This document shows, piece after piece, positions 26,747 to 35,235 of a stretch of 64,000 nt of DNA. The position numbers and the translations under genes were made by a program. The stretch covers positions 496,001-560,000 of the forward strand of contig CAWDKV010000011.1 of NCBI GenBank assembly GCA_963803015.1, written 5' to 3'. The DNA is from Berkiella sp963803015. Lineage in GTDB: Bacteria; Pseudomonadota; Gammaproteobacteria; Berkiellales; Berkiellaceae. The notes below the pieces were generated by a model. The model saw only the letters and a program-made list of their open reading frames with translations, had not been told where the DNA came from and ran no database searches. Positions within the stretch are counted from its first letter, which is position 1, and each line of letters begins with the position of its first letter.

Positions 26747-27129
26747 CCGAGTAGTCCTATACTATATTATCAAATTTACTGGCTTGTATTATAAGCAGAG
26801 AAAAAATAGAAGAAAATCAATAATTTGGATAAATGTACCGACCTCATTTATTATTTAGTTAGCTTATGCATTAATAAAGCCTATTCGCTTCGACCGCTGT
26901 TATATCATCGCCATTTATCGGGCTGATAAATGGCATCCTGAAAAGCAGCCCATAACCTAATATGCCACCTATCTCTTCCCAATAAACGTCTAGCTCAAGA
27001 GACATGACAGCTAAGAGTGTGGTGTGAAATAATCCTGTTTAAATCTTAATAAATAGCTTGATTTAATTTTTAAATGAATTTATCTTAGTCAATCTTTGAA
27101 GTTCTTTGTCGTGTGGATAAGGAGTTACC
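26747..27129. other. intergenic region with a hairpin, between divergent genes
   Basis: This 383-base gap has no long reading frame. GCCATTTATC (26910-26919) and GATAAATGGC (26925-26934) form a perfect 10-pair hairpin with loop GGGCT and no T-tract. Near the left end TATAAT is present on the minus strand (26788-26793), the likely -10 of the cyclin-box gene; no convincing -35 is seen. The right end leads into the small reading frame at 27130. Confidence 0.5.
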
Positions 27130-27276
27130 ATGAAAAACACTATTGTCACAATGACTCAAGGCATTGCGCCTAATTTGAGTTCTTTGCAAGCACATAATGT
27201 TTTAATGGGGAATTATTCATGCTTACCGCAACAGACATCCAGGAAAATCAAACAGCGAGAATTTCTAGTAATCTAA
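27130..27276 (+). CDS. small upstream reading frame overlapping the MATE gene
   Basis: A 48-residue frame starts at the ATG at 27130 behind a very good ribosome site (AAGGAG, 5 bases upstream). It ends with TAA at 27274-27276, 57 bases inside the MATE gene in another frame. The product, beginning MKNTIVTMTQGIAPN, resembles nothing I know. The strong ribosome site, better than that of the MATE gene, suggests it is translated and may couple or tune MATE translation. It could also be chance. Confidence 0.4.
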   Translation: MKNTIVTMTQGIAPNLSSLQAHNVLMGNYSCLPQQTSRKIKQREFLVI

Positions 27277-28616
27277 CTAGACATCCTGTTGGTAGCCTAA
27301 AAGAGCTCTGTGCTCTTGCCTTTCCTCTTATGCTTTCCGCACTCTCTGGAACAATGATGTTGTTCATTGACAGGCTTGTGCTCGCCCAATACAGCCCTCA
27401 TGTTATGAACGCTGCAGCGGCATCCGGAATGGTGTTTGCTGTTTTCCAGTTTGGGGGTCTCTCTATTGCCGCCATCGCAGAAGTCTTTGTTGGTCAATAT
27501 AACGGCGCCAAACAATATCATTTATTAGCTAAACCTGTCTGGCAAATGATTTGGTTTTCAATCATGACAGCCCCCCTCTTTTTTCTTATTGGGGCTTTTG
27601 GACCACCGTGGTTATTATCGGATGAAGTGATTAAGCATGAACAAGGCTTTTTTACTTGGTTGATGTATTTTGGCCCCATTTTCTCTCTTAATGCAGCACT
27701 AGCTTCATTTTATATTGGTCAGGGAAAAGTGAGGATAGTGACCCTTTCTATCATAGCCGCCAGCCTAATCAACTTAGTATTAGATATCCTATTGGTATTT
27801 GGTGTCTCTGCTATTCCTGCTATGGGAGCAAAAGGCGCAGCCATTGCAACCGGCACAGCACAAGTCTGTAATGCCTTGTTTTTAGTGATACCCTTTTTAG
27901 CAAAATCAAGCCGTGAACGTTACGGTACTCATTTATGGCATTTTGATGCTAAAGTCTTTTTGCAATGTTTGAAAATAGGTGTCCCTAATGCTGCAGGTCA
28001 CATGGTATCGATTGCGGCTTGGGCGATGGTGACTGCTATGTTAGCCAAAACAAGTTTTGAACATATTACTTTATTTGCTATCAGCCAAAGTATTTGGATA
28101 TTATTGACTTTTATTACGGATGGAAACCAAAAAGCGGTCAGTGCTGTCAGCTCTAACTTGATAGGAGCAGGTCAGTTTAAGTTAATTGCCAAGGTTTTTA
28201 AGTCTGGTATTGGCTTAATGCTGACGCTTGCTTTAGTGTTAGCTATCCCCTTGATTATTTTTCCAGATTATCTCGTTCAAGGTTTTCTATCTGAACAAAA
28301 TGTTATCGATGAATCTTTAAGAGCCTTAGCCACTTCTAGTTGTAAATGGGTTTGGCTGGCTTTTATTTTTGAAAATACAACTTGGATTATCGCCGGGATC
28401 TTAACTTCAGCGGGTGATACTCGATTTATTATGTTGATGAATGCCTTCAACTCATGGTTTTTTGCTGTCATGCCTTATTATATTATGATGAACTACTTTG
28501 AGGCCCCAGCCAGTAGCACCCTGTATTTGATGGCAGGCTTTAGTTTAATTAATATGCTGGCCTTCTTAAAACGATATCAAGGGAAGAAGTGGCAAACTAA
28601 GCAATTATTTGTTTAA
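27219..28616 (+). CDS. MATE family multidrug efflux transporter
   Basis: 465 residues with about 12 hydrophobic segments in two similar halves, the normal size and layout of MATE antiporters. Typical pieces are LAFPLMLSALSGTMMLFIDR at the start of TM1, GAKGAAIATG at the end of the first half, and AGDTRFIMLMNA in the second half. It should export cationic compounds against H+ or Na+. The ATG at 27219 has GGGGA 9 bases upstream. Next come the RND adaptor and pump genes in the same direction, 28 bases on, so this may be one efflux operon. Confidence 0.92.
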   Translation: MLTATDIQENQTARISSNLTRHPVGSLKELCALAFPLMLSALSGTMMLFIDRLVLAQYSPHVMNAAAASGMVFAVFQFGGLSIAAIAEVFVGQYNGAKQYHLLAKPVWQMIWFSIMTAPLFFLIGAFGPPWLLSDEVIKHEQGFFTWLMYFGPIFSLNAALASFYIGQGKVRIVTLSIIAASLINLVLDILLVFGVSAIPAMGAKGAAIATGTAQVCNALFLVIPFLAKSSRERYGTHLWHFDAKVFLQCLKIGVPNAAGHMVSIAAWAMVTAMLAKTSFEHITLFAISQSIWILLTFITDGNQKAVSAVSSNLIGAGQFKLIAKVFKSGIGLMLTLALVLAIPLIIFPDYLVQGFLSEQNVIDESLRALATSSCKWVWLAFIFENTTWIIAGILTSAGDTRFIMLMNAFNSWFFAVMPYYIMMNYFEAPASSTLYLMAGFSLINMLAFLKRYQGKKWQTKQLFV

Positions 28617-28644
28617 GAATTTGAAGAATAAGAGACCGTACTAT

Positions 28645-29667
28645 ATGAAGATCAGATCTTTCATCCTCGCATTAACCTGCTTTTGCACTACCCCTTTACT
28701 GGCAGCTGAGGCTCCGCAAATGCCCCCTGCCGCTATTGAAACCTTTAAAGTAGAGCAAAAAGAAGTCATTCATGGAGTCGTTTCGAATGGAGAATTGCGA
28801 GCAAACCGTTCGGTTGTGATCAAATCAGAGATCCCTGGGCAAATTGCACACATGAATCTAGCAGAAGGTAACAAAGTTGAAAAAGGCACCTTGCTAATTG
28901 AGCTATCCAACACGGGAGAAAAGGCCACTCACAATCAAACCAAAGCCAAATTATCTCATAGCAAATTAAAATATGAACGCTTGCAAACCTTAGCGCAAAA
29001 GGGAACAGGATCCAAAAGTGAACGAGATGAAGCGTATGCCAATGTAAAAATTGACGAAGCCAGTGTCGATCACGCAAAAGCACAAGTCGATAAAACCAGA
29101 CTGACGGCCCCTTTCTCTGGGATCTTGGGCTTACGTCAAGTGGATGTAGGCGATTATATCGAACCCGGACAAGCTTTAATTAATTTAGATGACACGAGCT
29201 CTCTCTTAGTCGATTTTAGAATACCGGAAAAATACCTTCACCAAATTAAAGTTGGACAAGTCATCCAAATCATGATTGAAGCGATTCCAGGGAAAGTCTT
29301 TTCAGGAGAAATCTATGCTATCGCTCCCCATATTGATAGTACGACAAGAACGATTCAAGCAAGAGCAACCCTACCTAATACCCAAGGTTTCTTGCGACCA
29401 GGGTTGTTTGCAAAAATCAAAATCGTTTTTGAAAAAAATCAACAAGCGCTGGTTGTGCCTGAACAAGCCCTTTTTATGGCCCACAGTAAAAACTATGTCT
29501 ATAAAATAGTAAATCAAAAAGCTATCCTCACAGAAGTCACAACTGGTGTGAGAGAAAATGGCACCGTAGAAATCTTAAGTGGACTCACCTCGAAAGATGT
29601 GATCGCAAAGAGTGGCCATATGCGTCTTTTTGACGGCGCCTCAATTTTTATTCCACAACAAAAATAA
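28645..29667 (+). CDS. RND efflux periplasmic adaptor (membrane fusion protein)
   Basis: 340 residues from the ATG at 28645; an in-frame GTG-type extension to 28609 would bury the signal peptide. MKIRSFILALTCFCTTPLLA is a signal peptide ending at LLAAEA. The order hairpin-lipoyl-barrel is clear: VVIKSEIPGQIAHMNLAEG (lipoyl half), a helical hairpin around residues 95-145, LTAPFSGILGLRQVDVGDYI (second lipoyl half), then a beta-barrel domain ending QALVVPEQAL. It bridges the inner-membrane pump (next gene) to a TolC-like channel, which is not encoded nearby. Confidence 0.92.
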   Translation: MKIRSFILALTCFCTTPLLAAEAPQMPPAAIETFKVEQKEVIHGVVSNGELRANRSVVIKSEIPGQIAHMNLAEGNKVEKGTLLIELSNTGEKATHNQTKAKLSHSKLKYERLQTLAQKGTGSKSERDEAYANVKIDEASVDHAKAQVDKTRLTAPFSGILGLRQVDVGDYIEPGQALINLDDTSSLLVDFRIPEKYLHQIKVGQVIQIMIEAIPGKVFSGEIYAIAPHIDSTTRTIQARATLPNTQGFLRPGLFAKIKIVFEKNQQALVVPEQALFMAHSKNYVYKIVNQKAILTEVTTGVRENGTVEILSGLTSKDVIAKSGHMRLFDGASIFIPQQK

Positions 29668-29677
29668 AGAAAAAAAT

Positions 29678-32600
29678 ATGAAACTCAGTTATTTTTGTAT
29701 TCAACGCCCCGTTTTTGCAACGGTGATTAATTTACTCATCATCCTAGCGGGCATTATTTCTTATCGCGCATTAACCGTAAGAGAATTTCCCAATATCACC
29801 ACACCTATTGTCAACATAGAAACAGCTTATCCAGGCGCCTCCGCCGAAATTATTGAAAATGAAGTAACACGTCCACTTGAAGATACCCTTTCTGGCATCT
29901 CAGGAATTGATTACATCAGTTCTATCAGTAGAGATGAATACAGTGAAATCACGATTGCTTTTAAACCGAATCGGGATATTGATGCTGCTGCCAATGATAT
30001 TAGAGACAACGTCGATAGAGTGAAAGCCGAGCTCCCTAAAGATACGAAAGAGCCTCACATTGCTAAAGTCGCCGCTGATTCTGATGCTATTATCTGGCTT
30101 GCCATCTCAAGCCAAAATCAGAGTATGATGGAAATCAGTGAATATGCTGAACGCTATATTAAAGACAGATTAGAGATTTTACCTGGGGTAGCCAATATTA
30201 TCACGGTGGGAGAACGAAAACCTGCCATGCGCATTAGCATTAACCCAAGTCGGCTCGCAGCTTATTCTCTCACTGTCAAAGATATCTCTGATGCTTTGCG
30301 CCACCAAAATATAGCGATGCCCTCTGGGCGTCTTGAAAGTGATACCAAAGAATTTGTTGTTTACTCAAAAACTGATCTTGAAACAGAAAATGAATTTAAA
30401 AATATCATTTTACGTGATGATAAAGGCTACTTATTACGCTTAGGCGATGTCGCCAATGTTGAATTGGCCCCCGCAAATGAGCGATTTATTGCAAGATACG
30501 ACGGACAACCTACCCTAGCATTAGGTATTGTCAAGCAATCGACAGCGAATCCTTTAGATATCTCTCATGCCTTAAAAGAAACACTGCCCATTATTCGATC
30601 TAGTTTGCCGCAAGGGATGAAAATTGATATTGGCTATGATTCTACGACTGTTATTAAAGAATCGATTAGGGCGGTTTTCAAAACTATTCTAGAAGCAATC
30701 GTTTTAGTTGTACTGATTATTTTTCTCTTTTTAAGATCACCACGCGCGACTTTAATTCCCATTGTGACTATCCCCATTGCTCTAATTGGGGGATTTGCCT
30801 TGATGCATATGTGGGGCTTTAGCATCAACATCTTAACGCTATTGGCAATGGTGCTGGCTATAGGTTTAGTGGTGGATGATGCTATTGTAGTGTTAGAAAA
30901 TATCTATCGCCATATTGAAAGCGGACTATCTCCTTTAGAAGCGGCGAAAAAAGGAATAAAAGAAGTAGGTAGCGCAGTAGTTGCAATGACATTAACCTTG
31001 GTCGCCGTGTTTGCACCTATTGCTTTTGCGGAAGGTAAAATTGGCAAACTGTTTACTGAATTTGCAGTGGTTCTTGCTGGGACTGTGGTCATATCAGGCT
31101 TTACAGCTTTAACACTGACACCCGTGATGTGCTCAAAACTGCTCAAAGAACAGGCAACGCATAGCCGTTTTTACTATATTATCGAAAATATTCTGACAAT
31201 AATCACTCAAAAATATAAAGCGCTCTTAACACGCTGTTTACAATATCGTACTTGGGTTTTAGGAGGGCTCGTTATCATTCTCGGATTAAATCTCATCATG
31301 TTTATGAGCTTAAAATCTGAAATGACACCTACGGAAGATAGAGGATTTATTATCACTTTGGGGATAGCACCTGAAGGCTCAACTATCGATTATACAAGTC
31401 ATTATGCGATCCAAACAGAGCCCCTTTTAGAAAAAATTAAAGAAATCGAAAGTTACTTTTTAATTGTAGGATGGCCCAATGTCCAACAAGCTGTTTCATT
31501 TTCAATTCTAAAACCTTGGAACGAGAGGAATATTTCTCAACAAAAATTAGTGGATGGCTTAAATGGTCAGTTATTTCAAAATCCTGGACTCATGACCTTT
31601 GCTATCAATCCCCCCTCTTCTTTGGAACAAGATGTTTTAGCAGGACAAATTGGCTTAGTTATTCAATTTCCAGGGACTTATGCTGAACTTCAAGGCATCA
31701 TTGATCAAATTCTTGCTAAGGCAAGAGCTTATCCTGGTTTACAAAATGTAGATAGCGATCTCAAACTCTCCAAGCCTCAAGTTCAACTGGCGGTTAATCG
31801 TGATAAAGCAGCTCATGGCGGCGTAGATGTAGACACCATTGGTGAAAATCTTCAAATTCTGCTCGGTGGCCAAGAGATCACCAAATTTACTCGTCATGCT
31901 AAAAAGTACGATGTTATTGTACAAGCCGATAAAAGTTTGCGCCAAAATCCCACGGATATTGGCAGTGTGTTAGTGCGCGCAAAAGATGGCTCCATGTTTC
32001 CCCTTTCCAGCTTTATCACTGGAAAAGAAATCACCACTGCGAGCACTTTAAATCACTTCAATAAATTACCGGCCGTGACTATTTCTGCGTCATTGACGCC
32101 AGGATACAGTTTAGGGGAAACCTTACAACATATAGAAAATATTGCCAGAGAAGTAGGAGGAGATAAGATCCAAATAGATTATTCGGGTGCCTCTCGTGCC
32201 TTTAAGCAAACAAGTGGTGCCTTGTATATCACCTTTGGTTTAGCTTTATTAGTGGTCTTTTTAGTCTTAGCCGCACAATTTGAGAGCTTTATTAACCCCT
32301 TTATTATTATGTTTAGCGTGCCTTTAGGAATAGCAGGCGCCTTAATCACTCTCATTCTAACAGGGGGAACACTCAATATTTTTAGCCAAATTGGGCTTAT
32401 TACACTTGTAGGTTTGATTACCAAACATGGTATTTTAATCGTTGAGTTTACCAATGCCTTACAAAAAGAAGGCAAACCTTTAGATGAAGCTATTTTAGAA
32501 GCAACCACCTTACGACTACGTCCTATTCTCATGACAACAGCTGCTATGGTGTTAGGCGCACTTCCCTTGGCATTTGCCAGTGGCGCAGGCGCAGAGAGTC

Positions 32601-32752
32601 GCCAAGAAATTGGTTGGGCTATCGTCGGGGGAATGACTATCGGTACTGTACTCACGTTATTTATTGTTCCTGTGGTCTATCGGTTTTTTGCGAGCGTGCC
32701 AGATTTACAGTATTTCAAAAAACGTAATCTGAAACGCCTAGAACAAAATTAA
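29678..32752 (+). CDS. RND family efflux pump, inner-membrane permease (AcrB/MexB-like)
   Basis: 1024 residues from the ATG at 29678, the standard RND length; the longer frame from 29612 overlaps the adaptor and is not needed. TM1 begins with FCIQRPVFATVINLLIILAG. TM4 has the proton-relay pair in AIGLVVDDAIVVLENIYRH, and TM10 has the conserved Lys in VGLITKHGILIVEF. Two large periplasmic loops follow TM1 and TM7. It is the proton-driven component of a tripartite efflux system with the adaptor just upstream (10-base gap). The substrate is unknown. Confidence 0.95.
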   Translation: MKLSYFCIQRPVFATVINLLIILAGIISYRALTVREFPNITTPIVNIETAYPGASAEIIENEVTRPLEDTLSGISGIDYISSISRDEYSEITIAFKPNRDIDAAANDIRDNVDRVKAELPKDTKEPHIAKVAADSDAIIWLAISSQNQSMMEISEYAERYIKDRLEILPGVANIITVGERKPAMRISINPSRLAAYSLTVKDISDALRHQNIAMPSGRLESDTKEFVVYSKTDLETENEFKNIILRDDKGYLLRLGDVANVELAPANERFIARYDGQPTLALGIVKQSTANPLDISHALKETLPIIRSSLPQGMKIDIGYDSTTVIKESIRAVFKTILEAIVLVVLIIFLFLRSPRATLIPIVTIPIALIGGFALMHMWGFSINILTLLAMVLAIGLVVDDAIVVLENIYRHIESGLSPLEAAKKGIKEVGSAVVAMTLTLVAVFAPIAFAEGKIGKLFTEFAVVLAGTVVISGFTALTLTPVMCSKLLKEQATHSRFYYIIENILTIITQKYKALLTRCLQYRTWVLGGLVIILGLNLIMFMSLKSEMTPTEDRGFIITLGIAPEGSTIDYTSHYAIQTEPLLEKIKEIESYFLIVGWPNVQQAVSFSILKPWNERNISQQKLVDGLNGQLFQNPGLMTFAINPPSSLEQDVLAGQIGLVIQFPGTYAELQGIIDQILAKARAYPGLQNVDSDLKLSKPQVQLAVNRDKAAHGGVDVDTIGENLQILLGGQEITKFTRHAKKYDVIVQADKSLRQNPTDIGSVLVRAKDGSMFPLSSFITGKEITTASTLNHFNKLPAVTISASLTPGYSLGETLQHIENIAREVGGDKIQIDYSGASRAFKQTSGALYITFGLALLVVFLVLAAQFESFINPFIIMFSVPLGIAGALITLILTGGTLNIFSQIGLITLVGLITKHGILIVEFTNALQKEGKPLDEAILEATTLRLRPILMTTAAMVLGALPLAFASGAGAESRQEIGWAIVGGMTIGTVLTLFIVPVVYRFFASVPDLQYFKKRNLKRLEQN

Positions 32753-32764
32753 GGAACACCGTCT

Positions 32765-33100
32765 ATGTTTGCTGTAATCTACAAATTCAAATTACAACCA
32801 CACCAAGAAGCGGCTTATCGCCGCAATTGGCAAATAATTGCCCATTACTTTAAAGAAAATTGCGGCGCACTTGGCTCTTGTTTACATAAAGGAGAGGATG
32901 GACTTTGGCTTGCTTATTCTCGCTGGCCAGATAGTGCAACCAGAGATAAGTCTTGGCCAAAAGGTAAAGATATTAATCCGGATTTTCCGCCAAAAATCCA
33001 AGATGCAATTCAAGACATGCTCTTATTGAAAGAAGAAAACAAAAATTTAGAAAATTACAATGAGATTACTTTAGAAGTAATAGAAGATCTACTCACCTGA
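32765..33100 (+). CDS. small dimeric alpha/beta-barrel protein (antibiotic biosynthesis monooxygenase-like)
   Basis: 111 residues, 12 bases after the RND pump. MFAVIYKFKLQPHQEAAYRRNW, a central GALGSCLHK and LWLAYSRWPD follow the strand-helix-strand pattern of the ABM/dimeric ferredoxin-like fold. These proteins are usually small oxidoreductases or stress proteins. It is probably the last gene of the efflux operon. The assignment is from pattern only. Confidence 0.65.
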   Translation: MFAVIYKFKLQPHQEAAYRRNWQIIAHYFKENCGALGSCLHKGEDGLWLAYSRWPDSATRDKSWPKGKDINPDFPPKIQDAIQDMLLLKEENKNLENYNEITLEVIEDLLT

Positions 33101-33177
33101 ATATAGTATATACACGCACATTATTCATACAACCAGACAAGTTACAAAACTTACCAGATGCAAGAATATCTTCAACC

Positions 33178-33205
33178 TTGCAGTTGTCTCTTGAAATGTG
33201 ATAAT
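33178..33205 (+). promoter_or_regulatory. putative promoter of the attenuator/MFS unit
   Basis: TTGCAG and GATAAT are separated by 16 bases, and the -10 is an extended type (TGT directly before it). It lies about 30 bases before the leader reading frame at 33236 and about 280 bases before the MFS gene, giving a long leader as expected for attenuation. Confidence 0.5.
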
Positions 33206-33235
33206 TTTTAGAATCTATAGAATTTAAGGCATACC

Positions 33236-33421
33236 ATGTTATTTCAACGCTTATACTCTTTGCAGATGAATTTTCAGCGTTGTTGGCAAAGCTCATCTCG
33301 CAAAAGTCATGTATTACTTATACACTCCTTTTGCTCGAGAGTTTGCCGTCTAGCCGAAAAAACATCTGCTGTGAGTATATTACCCATTATTATTACCTCT
33401 GGTGAGCGGTGGGCCTTTTAG
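33236..33421 (+). CDS. putative leader peptide of an attenuator, Ile-rich near the end
   Basis: A 61-codon frame from the ATG at 33236 (AAGG upstream) ends at TAG 33419-33421; a shorter version could start at 33266 or at the GTG at 33371. Its end reads SILPIIITSGERWAF, with three consecutive ATT (Ile) codons at 33386-33394 inside the first stem of the attenuator. In another frame the same bases read THYYYLW and stop at 33403, so Tyr control is an alternative. The reading frame actually used is not settled by sequence. Confidence 0.4.
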   Translation: MLFQRLYSLQMNFQRCWQSSSRKSHVLLIHSFCSRVCRLAEKTSAVSILPIIITSGERWAF

Positions 33422-33469
33422 CGACTTTTTTTACACTAAAACCCCCGCAGAATCCGGGGGTTTTTTTTT
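33382..33469 (+). promoter_or_regulatory. transcription attenuator (alternative hairpins plus terminator)
   Basis: Terminator stem ACCCCCG (33441-33447) with CGGGGGT (33555-style arm at 33455-33461), a 7-base loop and nine T's (33461-33469). The left arm CCCCCGC (33442-33448) can instead pair with GCGGTGG (33406-33412), giving an antiterminator. GCGGTGGG also pairs upstream: ACCTC (33395-33399) with GAGCGGT (33404-33410), one base bulged. A ribosome stalled at the codon triplet 33386-33396 would free the second segment and prevent termination. This is the classical 1:2/2:3/3:4 layout. The MFS ribosome site starts right after the T-tract. Confidence 0.65.
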
Positions 33470-33482
33470 GGAGGAAACAAAA

Positions 33483-34742
33483 ATGACCCGTGCACGATTA
33501 TTGCCCTGGCTGATGTGGCTTTTGCCCCTGCTATTTTTCGGGTTCCAATTTATTTTGCGGTTATTCCCTGGGTTAATCATGCCTGAATTTTTAGCTAAAT
33601 ATCAGATAACCGCCACTGATTTTGGTTTGTTTGCTTCACTTTATTATCTTGGGTATGCAGGAATGCAAATCCCTGTCGCTATTTTACTAGATAGATTTGG
33701 ACCACGCCTCATTCTCAGTTTAAGCGCCCTCTTGTGTGGCGTTGCTTGTCTTCTTATTACCCAATTTTCAGCTTGGCCGGTTGCTTTATTTAGCCGGTTT
33801 TTAATTGGCGCAGGCTCAGTTGTCGGGTTTTTAGGCGCCTCAAAAATCATCTCTTCCTGGTTCCCACCAGAAAAATATGGCAGGTTGGTTGGCTTAACCT
33901 TTAGCTTTGGTCTGCTTGGCGCTGTCTATGGGGGACGTCCCGTCAGTATTTTAATAGAAAATATGGGCTGGGAAAGGGTTCTGTTCATGTTGGGGCTTGT
34001 CGCGATAGCAATTGGTATATTGGTGTTTGCTTTACTAAAAAATAAGCAAGAGGTGCAAACTACAAAAACCCCTGTCCTTAGCGCCTTAAAATTTGTATTC
34101 TCAAAGCCCTCTTTGCTTATGCTTGCTTTTTCTAATCTTCTCATGGTGGGAGCATTAGAAGGTTTCGCTGATGTTTGGGGCGTACCCTATCTGATGGCAG
34201 CACGAGGATTGAGTAAGCCTGAAGCGGCTGGAATAGTGAGTTTCATATTTGTCGGTATGTTATTTGGTGGGCCTATTTTGGCCTATATAGCTGAAAAAAT
34301 AAAATCTAACCATAAGGTTATTTTTGCTGCTGGCGTTTTAATGTCAGTGATGTTGAGCTATTTTTTATTTTTTAATAATACCCTTTCCCCGTTTTCGATG
34401 AAGCTTCTGATGTTAAGCATAGGGGTTTTGTGCTGTTATCAAGTATTGGTATTCGCTATTGGTGCTTCAATCGTCCCGAATCATCTATTAAGCATCACAG
34501 TAGCCTTTTTAAACTGCATTAATATGATTGGCGGTTCATTTTTCCATAGTGCAATAGGCACACTCATGGATGTTTTTGGAAACATGACACTTATCAATGG
34601 TGTGCCAAGTTATGATGTCCAAGCATATGCTTTCACCTTGCTTTTGATACCTATTTGCTCCTTAATTGGCGCCTTCGGGATGCTCTGGAGCAAAGGGATC
34701 ACTGTAAAATCCATGCAAGAGGCTTCTGTACAATGTGCCTAA
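33483..34742 (+). CDS. MFS transporter, Pht-like
   Basis: 419 residues with 12 hydrophobic segments. The ATG at 33483 has GGAGGA 7 bases upstream; the longer frame from 33402 runs through the terminator hairpin and is not real. FILRLFPGLIMPEFLAKYQI, FASLYYLGYAGMQIPVAILL and RFLIGAGSVVGFLGASKI resemble the Legionella/Coxiella/Francisella phagosomal transporter (Pht) group, which imports amino acids or nucleosides. The attenuator in its leader argues for an amino-acid substrate, with Ile or Tyr the best candidates from the control codons (inference). Confidence 0.9.
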   Translation: MTRARLLPWLMWLLPLLFFGFQFILRLFPGLIMPEFLAKYQITATDFGLFASLYYLGYAGMQIPVAILLDRFGPRLILSLSALLCGVACLLITQFSAWPVALFSRFLIGAGSVVGFLGASKIISSWFPPEKYGRLVGLTFSFGLLGAVYGGRPVSILIENMGWERVLFMLGLVAIAIGILVFALLKNKQEVQTTKTPVLSALKFVFSKPSLLMLAFSNLLMVGALEGFADVWGVPYLMAARGLSKPEAAGIVSFIFVGMLFGGPILAYIAEKIKSNHKVIFAAGVLMSVMLSYFLFFNNTLSPFSMKLLMLSIGVLCCYQVLVFAIGASIVPNHLLSITVAFLNCINMIGGSFFHSAIGTLMDVFGNMTLINGVPSYDVQAYAFTLLLIPICSLIGAFGMLWSKGITVKSMQEASVQCA

Positions 34743-34839
34743 AGTTCCCTGAAATAAATATATAAACCAAGACTATTTATTTGGTTGCCCATTTCATAAA
34801 ATAAAATTAGGAGTGGTTTTTTTATAAGGGGATAAAACA

Positions 34840-35184
34840 ATGGAAGGGTCAAAAACTTGCCAAGTGTCAAAATTAAGTGCATGTGCACTTGGCTTTGCAC
34901 TCGGCATTACTTGGGCATTAGCTGTTTTAGTGTTAGGAGTGCTCGCTTGGAAGCTAAAATTTGGGGAACATTGGGTTGAACTATTTTCCTCAATTTACGT
35001 TGGCTTTGCAGCAACACCTATTGGCGTTGTAATTGGCATTCTTTGGGCATTTGTTGAAGGCTACATCTCTGGTTTTGTGATTGCCGTAGTCTACAATTTT
35101 TGCCTCAGACACTGCAAATGTAAGAGCTGTTCACCCAAAGAAACAAGTGATGAAGTAAAAAAAGTAGAAGATGTTAGTAAGTGA
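34840..35184 (+). CDS. small membrane protein, annotated in relatives as holin-like
   Basis: 114 residues with hydrophobic segments at about 15-41 and 50-84 (ALGFALGITWALAVLVLGVL; IYVGFAATPIGVVIGILWAF), then a Cys/Lys-rich cytoplasmic tail. Similar short proteins are often labelled bacteriophage holin-like, but nothing phage-related lies nearby and the true role is unknown. Single gene with its own ATG at 34840; it converges on the 341-residue gene at 35236. Confidence 0.7.
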   Translation: MEGSKTCQVSKLSACALGFALGITWALAVLVLGVLAWKLKFGEHWVELFSSIYVGFAATPIGVVIGILWAFVEGYISGFVIAVVYNFCLRHCKCKSCSPKETSDEVKKVEDVSK

Positions 35185-35235
35185 TTGAATATGAGATACA
35201 TCTGTCTATTATCCTGTTGAACAGGACGATGTTTG

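Noticed and set aside
32179..32655. A 158-residue minus-strand frame inside the RND pump gene
   Set aside because: Antisense shadow of a highly conserved pump; no start signal and no recognisable domain.
33382..33469. A T-box riboswitch, because of a GGTGG stretch before a terminator
   Set aside because: The conserved T-box sequence and specifier-loop structure are not recognisable; the ribosome-dependent attenuator explains the elements better.
33402..33482. N-terminal extension of the MFS transporter
   Set aside because: It would translate the terminator hairpin and T-tract; the ATG at 33483 has an ideal ribosome site directly after the terminator.
34840..35184. Prophage remnant suggested by a holin-like protein
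   Set aside because: No lysin, integrase, structural or regulatory phage gene lies nearby, and the protein has a long charged tail unlike a typical holin.
35212..35226. TCCTGT-TGA-ACAGGA hairpin between convergent genes
   Set aside because: Only six pairs and no T-tract; not enough to call a terminator.
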